This document shows positions 46,826-54,804 of a stretch of DNA of 64,000 nt, in pieces. The notes under the pieces were generated by a model. It did no database searches, was not told the origin of the DNA, and saw nothing but the letters and a program-made list of their open reading frames with translations. Source of the DNA: Microbulbifer sediminum. GTDB taxonomy: Bacteria > Pseudomonadota > Gammaproteobacteria > Pseudomonadales > Cellvibrionaceae. Where the stretch lies: NCBI RefSeq assembly GCF_021729035.1, contig NZ_JAJSAP010000002.1:372001-436000 (forward strand). The letters are read 5' to 3'. Position 1 is the first letter of the stretch; each line of letters opens with the position of its first letter. The position numbers and the translations under genes were made by a program.

Positions 46826-48850
46826 ATGCGGGTAGTAACAGATTTCCCGTGCAAGATTACCGCAATCGAACATGTCGAGATTCCGCTGGCGGATGGTGGC
46901 TGGCTGGCAGCGCGTATCTGGATGCCGGAAGATGCGCCGCAACATCCGGTCCCGGCAATCCTGGAATATATTCCCTACCGCAAGCGCGACAAGACCCGCC
47001 TGCGGGACTCCGTCATGCACCCCTATTTCGCCGGCCACGGTTACGCCTGCGTGCGCGTGGACCTGCGTGGCAGCGGCGAGTCGAGCGGGGTAATGACGGA
47101 CCAGTACCGCGAGCAGGAGTTGAGTGATGCGGTGGAGGCGATCGAGTGGATAGCCCGACAGTCCTGGTGCGATGGCAGCGTCGGTATGCAGGGCATTTCC
47201 TGGGGAGGCTTTAACGCCCTGCAGGTGGCGGCACGCCAGCCCCGCGCCCTGAAGGCCATCGTGTCCTGCTGCTCTACCGACGACCTCTATATCGACAACA
47301 TGCATTACATGGGCGGCTGCCTGCTTACTGACAATCTGTCGGAGGCCACCACCATGTTTTCCATCAACACCTGCCCGCCCGATCCCGCACTGGTCGGCGA
47401 CAAGTGGCGGGACATGTGGCTGGAGCGGCTGCGAGGCAGCGGCCTGTGGCTGGACATCTGGCTGCGCCACCAGCACCGGGACGGCTACTGGGAACACGGT
47501 TCCGTCAGTGAGAACTACGAAGCCATCCGTTGCCCCACCATGCTGGTGGGAGGCTGGGCCGACGGCTACACCAACGCCATTTTCCGGCTGCTGCAGCACC
47601 TGGAGGTTCCCCGCCTGGCCCTGATTGGCCCCTGGGGACACAAATACCCCCACCAGGGGATTCCGGGCCCCGCCATCAATTTCCTGGGCGAGGCACTGCG
47701 CTGGTGGGACCAGTGGCTCAAGGGCAAGGACACGGGTATCACCGGGGAACCGACCCTGCGGGCGTGGATGCAGGACAGCGTGCCGCCGACCACCTACTAC
47801 TGGCAACGTCCCGGGCGCTGGGTGGGCGAGGACAGCTGGCCATCGGCGAATATTATCGAGCGGGTCTACGAGCTCTCTGCCTACCGGATCCTGTTTGGCA
47901 ATGAACCGCCCTGTGTTATGGAGAATGTTCTACGGGTACAGTCCCCCCTGAGCGTGGGCCTGTTTGCGGGCAAGTGGTGCTCTTACACCGCCGCTCCTGA
48001 CCTGCCCCACGACCAGCGCCAGGAAGACGGCGGCGCACTGGTGTTCCAGAGCGCCCCGCTGCAGGACGACCTGGAAATCCTCGGGGCACCACGCATGGAA
48101 ATTGAGCTGAGCTCTTCACAGCCCATCGCCATGGTTGCCGTGCGCCTTTCCGATGTATCACCCGACGGTGCCGCCACCCGTGTGACCTATGGCCTCTTCA
48201 ACCTGACCCATCGCCACGGCCATGACAAGCCTGAAGAGCTGGTCCCCGGCCTCAAGTACCGGGTGCAGGTGCATATGAACCATGTTGCCCAGGTGTTTCC
48301 ACGGGGACACCGGCTGCGCGTGAGTGTCTCAACTTCGTACTGGGCCCTGGCCTGGCCACCACCCAAACCGACGCGCCTGGATATCTATTGTTCCACCAGC
48401 AACCTGGTACTGCCATTGCGCAAGCCCCGGGCGGAGGATGACCGGATCCGGTTTGAACCCGGCGAGGGTGCGGAACCGGTAAAAATCGAGTACCTGGAAT
48501 CGCCACACCACAACTGGCTGGTACACCAGGACCTGGCCGAAGACATTTCCACCCTGGAGGTGATCAAGGACGACGGGCTAATCCGTATCGACGAAATTGA
48601 CCTGGAATACGCCAGTCGCACCTGGAACTGGTACACGTTCCAGGATAACGACTTCAATTCCCTGAAGGGCGAGACACGTACCGAGCGCACCTTTGCCCGC
48701 GATGACTGGTTTGTGCGCACCACTACCCGCACCATACTGACCGCGGACGCCGATTTTTTCTATATTCACGCCCAGCTCGATGCCTGGGAAGGCGACGACA
48801 GGGTATTCGCGGAGAACTGGCAGAGGAAAATTCCGCGGGATTTTCTCTGA
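46826..48850 (+). CDS. CocE/NonD-family serine hydrolase (X-Pro dipeptidyl-peptidase S15-like)
   Basis: A 674-aa hydrolase without signal peptide. The alpha/beta-hydrolase part has the nucleophile elbow GISWGGFNAL (S125), VRVDLRGSGESSG, the acid in VGGWADGYTN and the base in GPWGHKYPHQG. The C-terminal beta-jelly-roll (about 340-560) shows LKYRVQVHMNHVAQVFPRGHRLRVSVS, the X-Pro peptidase C-terminal domain. Relatives cleave cocaine esters, X-Pro peptides or acylated amino acids. GGAG is 6 bases before the ATG at 46826. It is cotranscribed with the ATP-grasp gene and followed by an acetyltransferase-like gene. Confidence 0.9.
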   Translation: MRVVTDFPCKITAIEHVEIPLADGGWLAARIWMPEDAPQHPVPAILEYIPYRKRDKTRLRDSVMHPYFAGHGYACVRVDLRGSGESSGVMTDQYREQELSDAVEAIEWIARQSWCDGSVGMQGISWGGFNALQVAARQPRALKAIVSCCSTDDLYIDNMHYMGGCLLTDNLSEATTMFSINTCPPDPALVGDKWRDMWLERLRGSGLWLDIWLRHQHRDGYWEHGSVSENYEAIRCPTMLVGGWADGYTNAIFRLLQHLEVPRLALIGPWGHKYPHQGIPGPAINFLGEALRWWDQWLKGKDTGITGEPTLRAWMQDSVPPTTYYWQRPGRWVGEDSWPSANIIERVYELSAYRILFGNEPPCVMENVLRVQSPLSVGLFAGKWCSYTAAPDLPHDQRQEDGGALVFQSAPLQDDLEILGAPRMEIELSSSQPIAMVAVRLSDVSPDGAATRVTYGLFNLTHRHGHDKPEELVPGLKYRVQVHMNHVAQVFPRGHRLRVSVSTSYWALAWPPPKPTRLDIYCSTSNLVLPLRKPRAEDDRIRFEPGEGAEPVKIEYLESPHHNWLVHQDLAEDISTLEVIKDDGLIRIDEIDLEYASRTWNWYTFQDNDFNSLKGETRTERTFARDDWFVRTTTRTILTADADFFYIHAQLDAWEGDDRVFAENWQRKIPRDFL

Positions 48851-48969
48851 TTCTGGCCAGGACATTCATCCGCTTTACCTTTTCCGGGTCCGCCCAGCAG
48901 TGGTATGTTAAGCGGCCGACAGAGCGCACCAGGCGATCGGCGAACAAGGACAGGGATGGAGCAGCACGG

Positions 48970-49524
48970 ATGGCCCAGGAGATTTCCGCAACAGAGCCCG
49001 ATTGGACGCGCGAACGCCCCAGGAGATTCTGGGACCCATCGCGCAAACTGTTGAAAAGCATTCGCGACTACCAGCACACCGACGATGGCCCGCTGGCCGG
49101 TATCCGCCGGCGGCTGGCGGTTGTGCGGCACCGCTTCTGGAGCATCGTATCCGGGGCGGATATCCCTCTCAATTGCCGCATCGGCGGAGGGCTCCAGATG
49201 CCCCACCCAAACGGCATTGTCATTCATCCCGAAGCCGAGGTGGGAGTAAACTGCCTGCTGCTGCAACAGGTTACCCTGGTCAGCGGGGTCACCCTGGGGG
49301 GCAACGTGGATATCGGTGCGGGGGCGAAGATTATCCGGCCAGTGGCAGTTGGCGCCCATGCACGTATCGGGGCCAACGCGGTGGTACTGGCGGATATACC
49401 CGCAGGCACGGTGGCCGTCGGCATCCCCGCGCAGGTAATCGGGCAGGAGGCGCAGACCGGCCTCGCCGATACCCACGCCCGGGCCGGGACTGGACCGAGC
49501 AGGACAACGGCGCTGACGGAGTAA
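48970..49524 (+). CDS. Serine O-acetyltransferase-like hexapeptide-repeat protein
   Basis: A 184-aa left-handed beta-helix acyltransferase: hexapeptide turns run from NCRIGGGLQMPHPNGIVIHPEAEVG through AHARIGANAVVLADIPAGTVAVGIPAQVIG. PHPNGIVIHPEAEVG and QQVTLVSG resemble the serine acetyltransferase active site, but the long N-terminal helical domain of CysE is reduced to ~55 residues. The ATG at 48970 follows GGAG. Its place after the ATP-grasp and CocE genes suggests an acyl-donor step in that pathway rather than general cysteine synthesis. Confidence 0.78.
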   Translation: MAQEISATEPDWTRERPRRFWDPSRKLLKSIRDYQHTDDGPLAGIRRRLAVVRHRFWSIVSGADIPLNCRIGGGLQMPHPNGIVIHPEAEVGVNCLLLQQVTLVSGVTLGGNVDIGAGAKIIRPVAVGAHARIGANAVVLADIPAGTVAVGIPAQVIGQEAQTGLADTHARAGTGPSRTTALTE

Positions 49525-49536
49525 GCACCCCCGGAG

Positions 49537-49574
49537 CCGTGATGGCCGGGCCAGGGAGGGCCCCGCCATCACGG
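49537..49574. terminator. Hairpin between convergent genes
   Basis: CCGTGATGGC (49537-49546) pairs perfectly with GCCATCACGG (49565-49574), with further GGCC/GGCC pairing in the loop. It lies between the acetyltransferase-like gene and the CoA-transferase stop at 49576. There is no T-run on either side. Confidence 0.6.
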
Positions 49575-49575
49575 T

Positions 49576-50799
49576 TCAGATAATCCCCTCCTTCCGCAGG
49601 GCTTCAACCTCACCGGAATCCTTCCCCAGCATCTCCCGCAGGACCTCCTCCGTGTGCTCGCCCAATACTGGCGGTGCCTGGTCGTATTCCAGCGGTGAAG
49701 CGGAGAAAACCACCGGGTTGCGCACCGTGCGCACGGTGCCGGCGGTGGGGTGCTCCTGTTCCACTACCATGCCCCGCGCCCGGACCTGGGGATCGCTGAA
49801 TACCTGCTGCAGGTTGTTAATGGGACCGCAGGGTACGTGGGCCTCACTGAGTTTCTCCAGCCACCAGCCGGAATCCCGCTCCCGGGTCGCCTGCTCGATC
49901 ATGGGAACCAGCTGTTCCCGCGCCATCACCCTGGCGGCATTGGTGGCGTAGGCGGGCTGTTCCGCGAGATCACCCAGCCCGGCGATTTGGCAGAAGCGCT
50001 TGAACTGGTCGTCATTACCCACAGCCAGCATGAAATAGCCATCCCGGGATGGCACAGCCTGGTAGGGAACGATGTTGGGATGCGCGGTGCCCTGGCGCTC
50101 CGGGCTGCGACCGGAAGTGAGGAAATTCTGGGCCTGGTTGGCCAGCCAGGCCACCTGGGTATCCAGCAGGGCCAGGTCGATATACTGGCCCTCCCCTGTC
50201 TGCTGCCGGTGAATCACTGCCGCGAGGACAGCCGAAACGGCATACATTCCGGTCATCAGGTCGGCTACCGCCACACCCACTTTCTGCGGACCGGCGCCGG
50301 GCTGCCCCTCCGGCACACCGGTCAGGCTCATGAGGCCGCCCATGCCCTGGATCATGGCGTCGTAACCCGCACGGTTGGCATAGGGGCCAGTCTGGCCGAA
50401 ACCGGTAATCGAGCAGTAGATGATGCCGGGATTGATCTCGCGAATGGCGGCGTAATCCAGTCCGTATTTTTCCAGTCCACCGACCTTGTAGTTTTCCAGC
50501 AGGATATCGCAGCATGCTGCGAGATCGCGGACAATCTGCTGGCCCTCCTTGCTGGTGATATCCACTGTCAGTGATTTCTTACCGCGGTTCGCACTGAGGT
50601 AGTAGGCCGCCTCACTGGTATCGGCCCCCTGGCCGTCTTTCAGGTAGGGCGGGCCCCAGTGCCGCGTGTCATCGCCCCGCCCCGGGCGCTCGACCTTGAT
50701 TACTTCAGCGCCGAAATCGGCAAACACCTGCCCCGCCCATGGGCCAGCGAGAATCCGGCTCAGGTCGAGAACCTTGAGATGGGAAAGCGGTCCCGGCAT
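49576..50799 (-). CDS. CaiB/BaiF family CoA-transferase
   Basis: A 407-aa class III CoA-transferase. It shows VLDLSRILAGPWAGQVFADFGAEVIKVERPGRGDDTR at the N-terminus, KKSLTVDITSKEG, NRAGYDAMIQGMGGLMSLTG, and the catalytic Asp in VAVADLMTGMYAV. The enzyme moves CoA between carboxylic acids; candidates include succinate or dicarboxylate pairs, but substrates cannot be read. The start at 50799 is at the standard MPGPLSHLKVLDLSR. No acyl-CoA dehydrogenase is adjacent, so the pathway is unknown. Confidence 0.92.
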   Translation of the reverse strand: MPGPLSHLKVLDLSRILAGPWAGQVFADFGAEVIKVERPGRGDDTRHWGPPYLKDGQGADTSEAAYYLSANRGKKSLTVDITSKEGQQIVRDLAACCDILLENYKVGGLEKYGLDYAAIREINPGIIYCSITGFGQTGPYANRAGYDAMIQGMGGLMSLTGVPEGQPGAGPQKVGVAVADLMTGMYAVSAVLAAVIHRQQTGEGQYIDLALLDTQVAWLANQAQNFLTSGRSPERQGTAHPNIVPYQAVPSRDGYFMLAVGNDDQFKRFCQIAGLGDLAEQPAYATNAARVMAREQLVPMIEQATRERDSGWWLEKLSEAHVPCGPINNLQQVFSDPQVRARGMVVEQEHPTAGTVRTVRNPVVFSASPLEYDQAPPVLGEHTEEVLREMLGKDSGEVEALRKEGII

Positions 50800-50980
50800 A
50801 ACTACTCTACTCCTTATTCTTTAGCCCGCGGCCAATCGACAAGACGACACACGACAGGCAGTCTGCAATCCGGGACGCAGACTACCAGATTCTCTGCCGG
50901 CCTGTTGCGGGAGCTGTTTACAGCGGGCTCAGGGCAGGTCCCGGCCCCATAACGGACGCCCCCTGGGCACCCGCGCTCAC

Positions 50981-51009
50981 TTGGACCACCGCCTGAAGCG
51001 GCGTACACT
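50981..51009 (+). promoter_or_regulatory. Sigma70-like promoter upstream of the DUF962 gene
   Basis: TTGGAC (50981-50986) and TACACT (51004-51009) are separated by exactly 17 bases, 44 bases before the ATG at 51053. Confidence 0.5.
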
Positions 51010-51052
51010 GGCTCGCGTATCGGACTGCATAACAAAAAACCGGAGACCGGTA

Positions 51053-51421
51053 ATGACAACAGAACCCCAGCAAACCGAGCCTGCCCCGCGTGACGGAGAA
51101 CAACCGCAATCGCAACCCCAAGAGGAATTCGGGTCTTTTGCCGACTTCTACCCCTTTTACCTGAATGAGCACGCCAACCTCACCTGCCGGCGCCTGCACT
51201 TTGTCGGCACGCTGCTGGTAATCGCCCTGCTGCTCACCACCGCCTTTACCGGCAACCTGCTGTGGTTGCTGGCAGTACCGGTGGCCGGGTATGGCTTTGC
51301 CTGGGCCGGACATTTCTTCTTCGAGCACAATCGCCCCGCAACCTTCAAACACCCGCTCTACAGCCTGCTGGGGGATTTCGTGATGTTCCGGGATATGCTG
51401 CTGGGACGGATCGAGCGCTGA
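51053..51421 (+). CDS. Mpo1-like (DUF962) membrane protein
   Basis: A 122-aa protein with a disordered Gln/Pro-rich N-terminus and two hydrophobic segments (LHFVGTLLVIALLLTTAF; LLWLLAVPVAGYGFAWAGHF). The family residues FYLNEHANLTCRRLHFVGT and GHFFFEHNRPATFKHPLYSLLGDFVMF are complete. The yeast relative Mpo1 is an Fe-dependent dioxygenase of 2-hydroxy fatty acids; the conserved His residues here (in NEH, RLH, GHFFFEH, KHP) could bind iron. GGAG lies 8 bases before the ATG at 51053. It is a single gene convergent with the tyrR-like gene. Confidence 0.88.
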   Translation: MTTEPQQTEPAPRDGEQPQSQPQEEFGSFADFYPFYLNEHANLTCRRLHFVGTLLVIALLLTTAFTGNLLWLLAVPVAGYGFAWAGHFFFEHNRPATFKHPLYSLLGDFVMFRDMLLGRIER

Positions 51422-51470
51422 GTGCCTAGTATATTTACGTGCATTGTTGCAACGGGCGCAAACCAGGCAT

Positions 51471-52907
51471 TTACCGGGCCAGGCCATGCCGGCGTAACTT
51501 GTTCGCCACCGCGGTGTGGGAGATTCCCAGCCGCCGGGCCATCTCCCGGGTCGAAAGGCGCTGTTGTACCAGTGCCTGCAACATGCCCCGCTCCACTTTA
51601 TCCATCGCCTCCCGGTAATTGAGCCCCCGGGCCCAGTCCAGGGGCAGGCCATCATTGTGCGGCGCCAGTTCCGGAAGATCGTCGACGGTAACCAATGTTT
51701 CCCCACGGGCTCGACTGCGCCGGGCAGCTACGGCGAGAAAGTCCAGCAGCCCGGCAAAGTTTCGAGGCCAGTCGTGCGCATGCAGCCGCTCCAGCGCACC
51801 AGCCGAGAGAGAGAGCTGCACCTGGTCGTCGCCGGACTTCGGCCTCCCCACTTCCCACAAAATCGCCGTGGCAAAGCGATCCATCGCAGGCCGCATACTG
51901 CGCAAAGGCGGTAATTCAAGCACTAAACTGGAAAAAAACTGTGCCAGGCCCGGCTGCAACAGCTCCGGCTGGCGACAGGTGGCAACCGGGCGGACGCTGC
52001 GCGGCAATTCCCGCAGGTGGCGCAGCAGTGATAGCTGTGCAGCGGCCGGCAACTTCTCCGGTTCATCCAGGATCAGGGTACCCGCGCCGGGCCAGTCCCG
52101 GGGCATCAGGCCCACCACCGCGGCGGAGGATGCGTCCAGGCGCAAACACTCCCCCCGGGAAGCGACCGGCGACAGGTAGTGCGCGGCCCCGGCAAAGGTG
52201 CTTTTGCCACTGCCCTCTTCACCGGTGATCAGCAGCGGCGACACCAGGCCGGCCATTTGCTGGAGGTCCAGGCACACCCGCCGACGCAGGTCAAAATCCC
52301 ACAAAGCGACCGGGGGCGGGAGCCGCGACAGTACTGCGGTATCTGCGTCCGCCTGCAGTGTCAACACTGCCCCGGCCAGAGACTCAACCTCGTTACTATC
52401 CGCCAGCGCGATGGGCACCCACTCCAGCCTGAAGCTGCTTCCGCGCACGGTAACCGGCACTCCGTAGCGCGGCACGGCGAAATCCCGCAGCAGTTCTGCA
52501 ACCTGCAGCAGAGGCAGGAAACGCTGCAACTGCATGCCGGGCACCCGGTCCACACCCACGCCAAAGGCTCGCGCGGCCGCCAGGTTAGCGGCCACGATCC
52601 GCCCCTCCCTGTCCACCGAGAGCACCGGCTCAGAGACGTGGCGCAGGAGCGTATCCAGCTCGAAGTGGCGGCGTTCGGAGGGAATCAGGGATATACGGCG
52701 CACCCGCTTCAGGCCGGGCACCTGCAGCAGGGATTTCTCGATCGCATTGAACTGGGTGTTGAGCATTCCCGGCGCAGACAGGTAAACCTTGTCCCCGCTG
52801 TCACCACCCAGCTCTCCAGATGCCACATTTACCCGGTAATCGGCAAATATAGCCGTTATTTCATGCAATATGCCGACACGATTGTCACAAGTTATCTCTA
52901 CGCGCAT
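51471..52907 (-). CDS. TyrR/PhhR-type regulator (ACT-PAS-AAA-HTH)
   Basis: A 478-aa transcription factor. It has an ACT domain (1-75, MRVEITCDNRVGILHEITAIF), a PAS domain (80-190, LDTLLRHVSEPVLSVDREGRIVAANLAA), an AAA-type domain (205-410) with Walker A GEEGSGKS (229-236), and a C-terminal HTH (LSTREMARRLGISHTAVANKLRRHG). The GAFTGA loop needed to contact sigma54 is absent, so it should act on sigma70 promoters like TyrR. Divergent phhA and a perfect TyrR box in between make phenylalanine/tyrosine catabolism the likely regulon. The start is at 52907 with AGG upstream. Confidence 0.9.
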   Translation of the reverse strand: MRVEITCDNRVGILHEITAIFADYRVNVASGELGGDSGDKVYLSAPGMLNTQFNAIEKSLLQVPGLKRVRRISLIPSERRHFELDTLLRHVSEPVLSVDREGRIVAANLAAARAFGVGVDRVPGMQLQRFLPLLQVAELLRDFAVPRYGVPVTVRGSSFRLEWVPIALADSNEVESLAGAVLTLQADADTAVLSRLPPPVALWDFDLRRRVCLDLQQMAGLVSPLLITGEEGSGKSTFAGAAHYLSPVASRGECLRLDASSAAVVGLMPRDWPGAGTLILDEPEKLPAAAQLSLLRHLRELPRSVRPVATCRQPELLQPGLAQFFSSLVLELPPLRSMRPAMDRFATAILWEVGRPKSGDDQVQLSLSAGALERLHAHDWPRNFAGLLDFLAVAARRSRARGETLVTVDDLPELAPHNDGLPLDWARGLNYREAMDKVERGMLQALVQQRLSTREMARRLGISHTAVANKLRRHGLAR

Positions 52908-52914
52908 AGAAACC

Positions 52915-52932
52915 TGTAAAGATTAGTTTACA
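52915..52932. promoter_or_regulatory. Perfect TyrR/PhhR box
   Basis: TGTAAA (52915-52920), a 6-base spacer GATTAG, then TTTACA (52927-52932) exactly match the TyrR consensus TGTAAA-N6-TTTACA. The box begins 7 bases upstream of the regulator start codon and 169 bases before phhA, in the only divergent gap. It probably mediates autorepression and control of phhA. Confidence 0.85.
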
Positions 52933-53100
52933 AAAATCTTAGCGCCAGCACACTGCGGTATGCAAGTGTGGGGGCCGCAGCCTGCCACTCCCACCTCACT
53001 CTGGCTAAAAATGTGGGGGTGATAAAAACAATGAGTTAGCGCACCTGCGCCACTTGGGTCCACAGGGCCAGTGGCCATGACGCGCCGGGAGAACAGAGCC

Positions 53101-53919
53101 ATGAAGCAGAAAGATTCCCAAGCCAGCGGCAAGAAACCGAGCAAGTATATCGCCCGGGAGCCGGACGCCCAGGGCTATATCCACTACACCGATGTGGAGC
53201 ACGAGACCTGGCAGCGCCTGATCGAGCGGCAGCTGAAAATGGTTCCGGGACGCGCCTGCGACGAGTACCTGCGCGGGCTCGAGTTGCTGGACCTGCCCCG
53301 CGACCGCATCCCGCAGCTGGAGGAAATCAGCAGCGTCCTGAGGCGCGAGACCGGCTGGGAAGTGGCCCGCGTGCCGGCCCTGATCGGCTTCGAGACCTTT
53401 TTCGGGCTGCTGGCAGACCGGAAGTTCCCGGTCGCCACGTTTATTCGGACCCCGGAAGAGTTCGACTACCTGCAGGAGCCGGATATCTTCCATGAAATCT
53501 TCGGTCACTGCGCCATGCTGACCAACCCGGCTTTTGCCAACTTCACCCAGAAGTATGGCCAGCTGGGCCTTGCCGCCTCCCCCAAGGAACGTGCCTACCT
53601 CGCCCGCCTCTACTGGTTCACGGTGGAATTCGGGCTGCTGCAGACCAGCGATGGCCTGCGGATCTATGGCGGCGGCATCCTGTCATCGCCCAAGGAGACC
53701 CTGTACGCCCTCGGCGACGAGCCGGACCGGTATGATTTCGATGTGCTCGACGCACTGCGGACGCCCTACCGTATCGACATCGTGCAGCCCATTTACTACG
53801 TGCTGAACGACCTTCAGCAACTGCAGGAGCTGACCGAGATCGACCTGATGAGCCATGTTCGCGAGGCGATCGACCGGGGGCTGTTCGAGCCGCGATTCCC
53901 GCCGAAGAACGCCGCCTGA
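53101..53919 (+). CDS. phhA: Phenylalanine-4-hydroxylase
   Basis: A 272-aa tetrahydropterin-dependent monooxygenase making tyrosine from phenylalanine. The non-heme iron ligands are H131 and H136 (DIFHEIFGHCAML) and E176 (YWFTVEFGLL); VPALIGFETFFGLLADRKFPVATFIRTPEEFDYLQEPD precedes them. GGGAG is 9 bases before the ATG at 53101. The pterin carbinolamine dehydratase gene phhB, often next in pseudomonads, is not in the window. Expression is probably controlled through the TyrR box upstream. Confidence 0.95.
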   Translation: MKQKDSQASGKKPSKYIAREPDAQGYIHYTDVEHETWQRLIERQLKMVPGRACDEYLRGLELLDLPRDRIPQLEEISSVLRRETGWEVARVPALIGFETFFGLLADRKFPVATFIRTPEEFDYLQEPDIFHEIFGHCAMLTNPAFANFTQKYGQLGLAASPKERAYLARLYWFTVEFGLLQTSDGLRIYGGGILSSPKETLYALGDEPDRYDFDVLDALRTPYRIDIVQPIYYVLNDLQQLQELTEIDLMSHVREAIDRGLFEPRFPPKNAA

Positions 53920-54210
53920 GCCAGACGCGCGCTGCAGTCCCCCCTGTGGCGCGCGCAACACTACCCCCATCTACTCACCGACAGTTCCCCAGCACTTCCC
54001 CCATCCGCTCCCCCGCAAGAGAAATCCGGGCTACCGACTCGGCTGACGGGAGATTAACGTTACCGGTGTGAGTGCAGAGGTTGGCCAACGATTCCCGAGG
54101 TCGGATCCCCGCACCACATACAAATTAGCCGGGGTATTTTGTTGCCACTGATGGCCCCAATGCATGATTCAGGGATACAGACCCCGCGTTATAGGGAGCT
54201 TTGTAGAACA

Positions 54211-54681
54211 ATGTCCTCACTTGACGCGATCGACAGACAACTTCTTGCTATCCTGCAATCAGATGTTAGCCTTTCCATCGAAGAGCTGGCCGAGCGTGTG
54301 GGGCTGACCAAGACCCCTTGCTGGCGGCGGATTCAGAAACTGGAGAAGAGCGGCATCATCCGTCGCAAGGTGGCCCTGCTGAACGCGGAGGTCCTGGGGC
54401 TACCGGTGTCGGTGTTTGCCCAGGTTAAAACCGACCAGCACACCGCCGAATGGGCCGAATCGTTTGCCGCGCTGGTGGGAAAGCTACCGGAGGTGGTTGA
54501 CTGCTACCGGATGGCCGGCGAGTACGATTACCTGCTGCGAATCGTGGTCGGTGATATCGCCGCCTATGACCGTTTCTACAAGGAACTGATCCGCCAGGTG
54601 GGCATCAGCGATATCGTCTCCAACTTTGCCATGGAGCAGATCAAGAGCACCACCGAACTGCCCATCCCCCCCGGAGACTGA
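54211..54681 (+). CDS. Lrp/AsnC-family transcriptional regulator
   Basis: A 156-aa regulator: an N-terminal HTH (SSLDAIDRQLLAILQSDVSLSIEELAERVGLTKTPCWRRIQKLEKSGIIRRKVALL) and a C-terminal RAM ligand-binding domain (VVDCYRMAGEYDYLLRIVVGDIAAYDRF). CWRRIQKLEK is the typical recognition helix end. The ATG at 54211 gives the standard N-terminus; AGGGAG is 13 bases upstream, a little far. It lies 123 bases before the class V aminotransferase gene on the same strand, a common arrangement for an amino-acid-sensing regulator and its target. Confidence 0.92.
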   Translation: MSSLDAIDRQLLAILQSDVSLSIEELAERVGLTKTPCWRRIQKLEKSGIIRRKVALLNAEVLGLPVSVFAQVKTDQHTAEWAESFAALVGKLPEVVDCYRMAGEYDYLLRIVVGDIAAYDRFYKELIRQVGISDIVSNFAMEQIKSTTELPIPPGD

Positions 54682-54731
54682 CACCGGCCGCTCGAGTACC
54701 GCACCCGATAATTTTAAAAACAATGGACGGC

Positions 54732-54773
54732 GGGCCACCCGTTACCCCACAGGGCAAGTGGGGTCACCGGGCC
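54732..54773 (+). other. Leader hairpin before the class V PLP enzyme gene
   Basis: ACCCCAC (54744-54750) pairs with GTGGGGT (54758-54764), and CCCG (54738-54741) with CGGG (54768-54771), giving a long interrupted stem. It ends ~30 bases before the ATG. It may be the end of the lrp transcript or a regulatory leader; there is no T-run. Confidence 0.4.
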
Positions 54774-54804
54774 TGCAACCCGACCCGTCTTGGCAGTAGA
54801 GATA

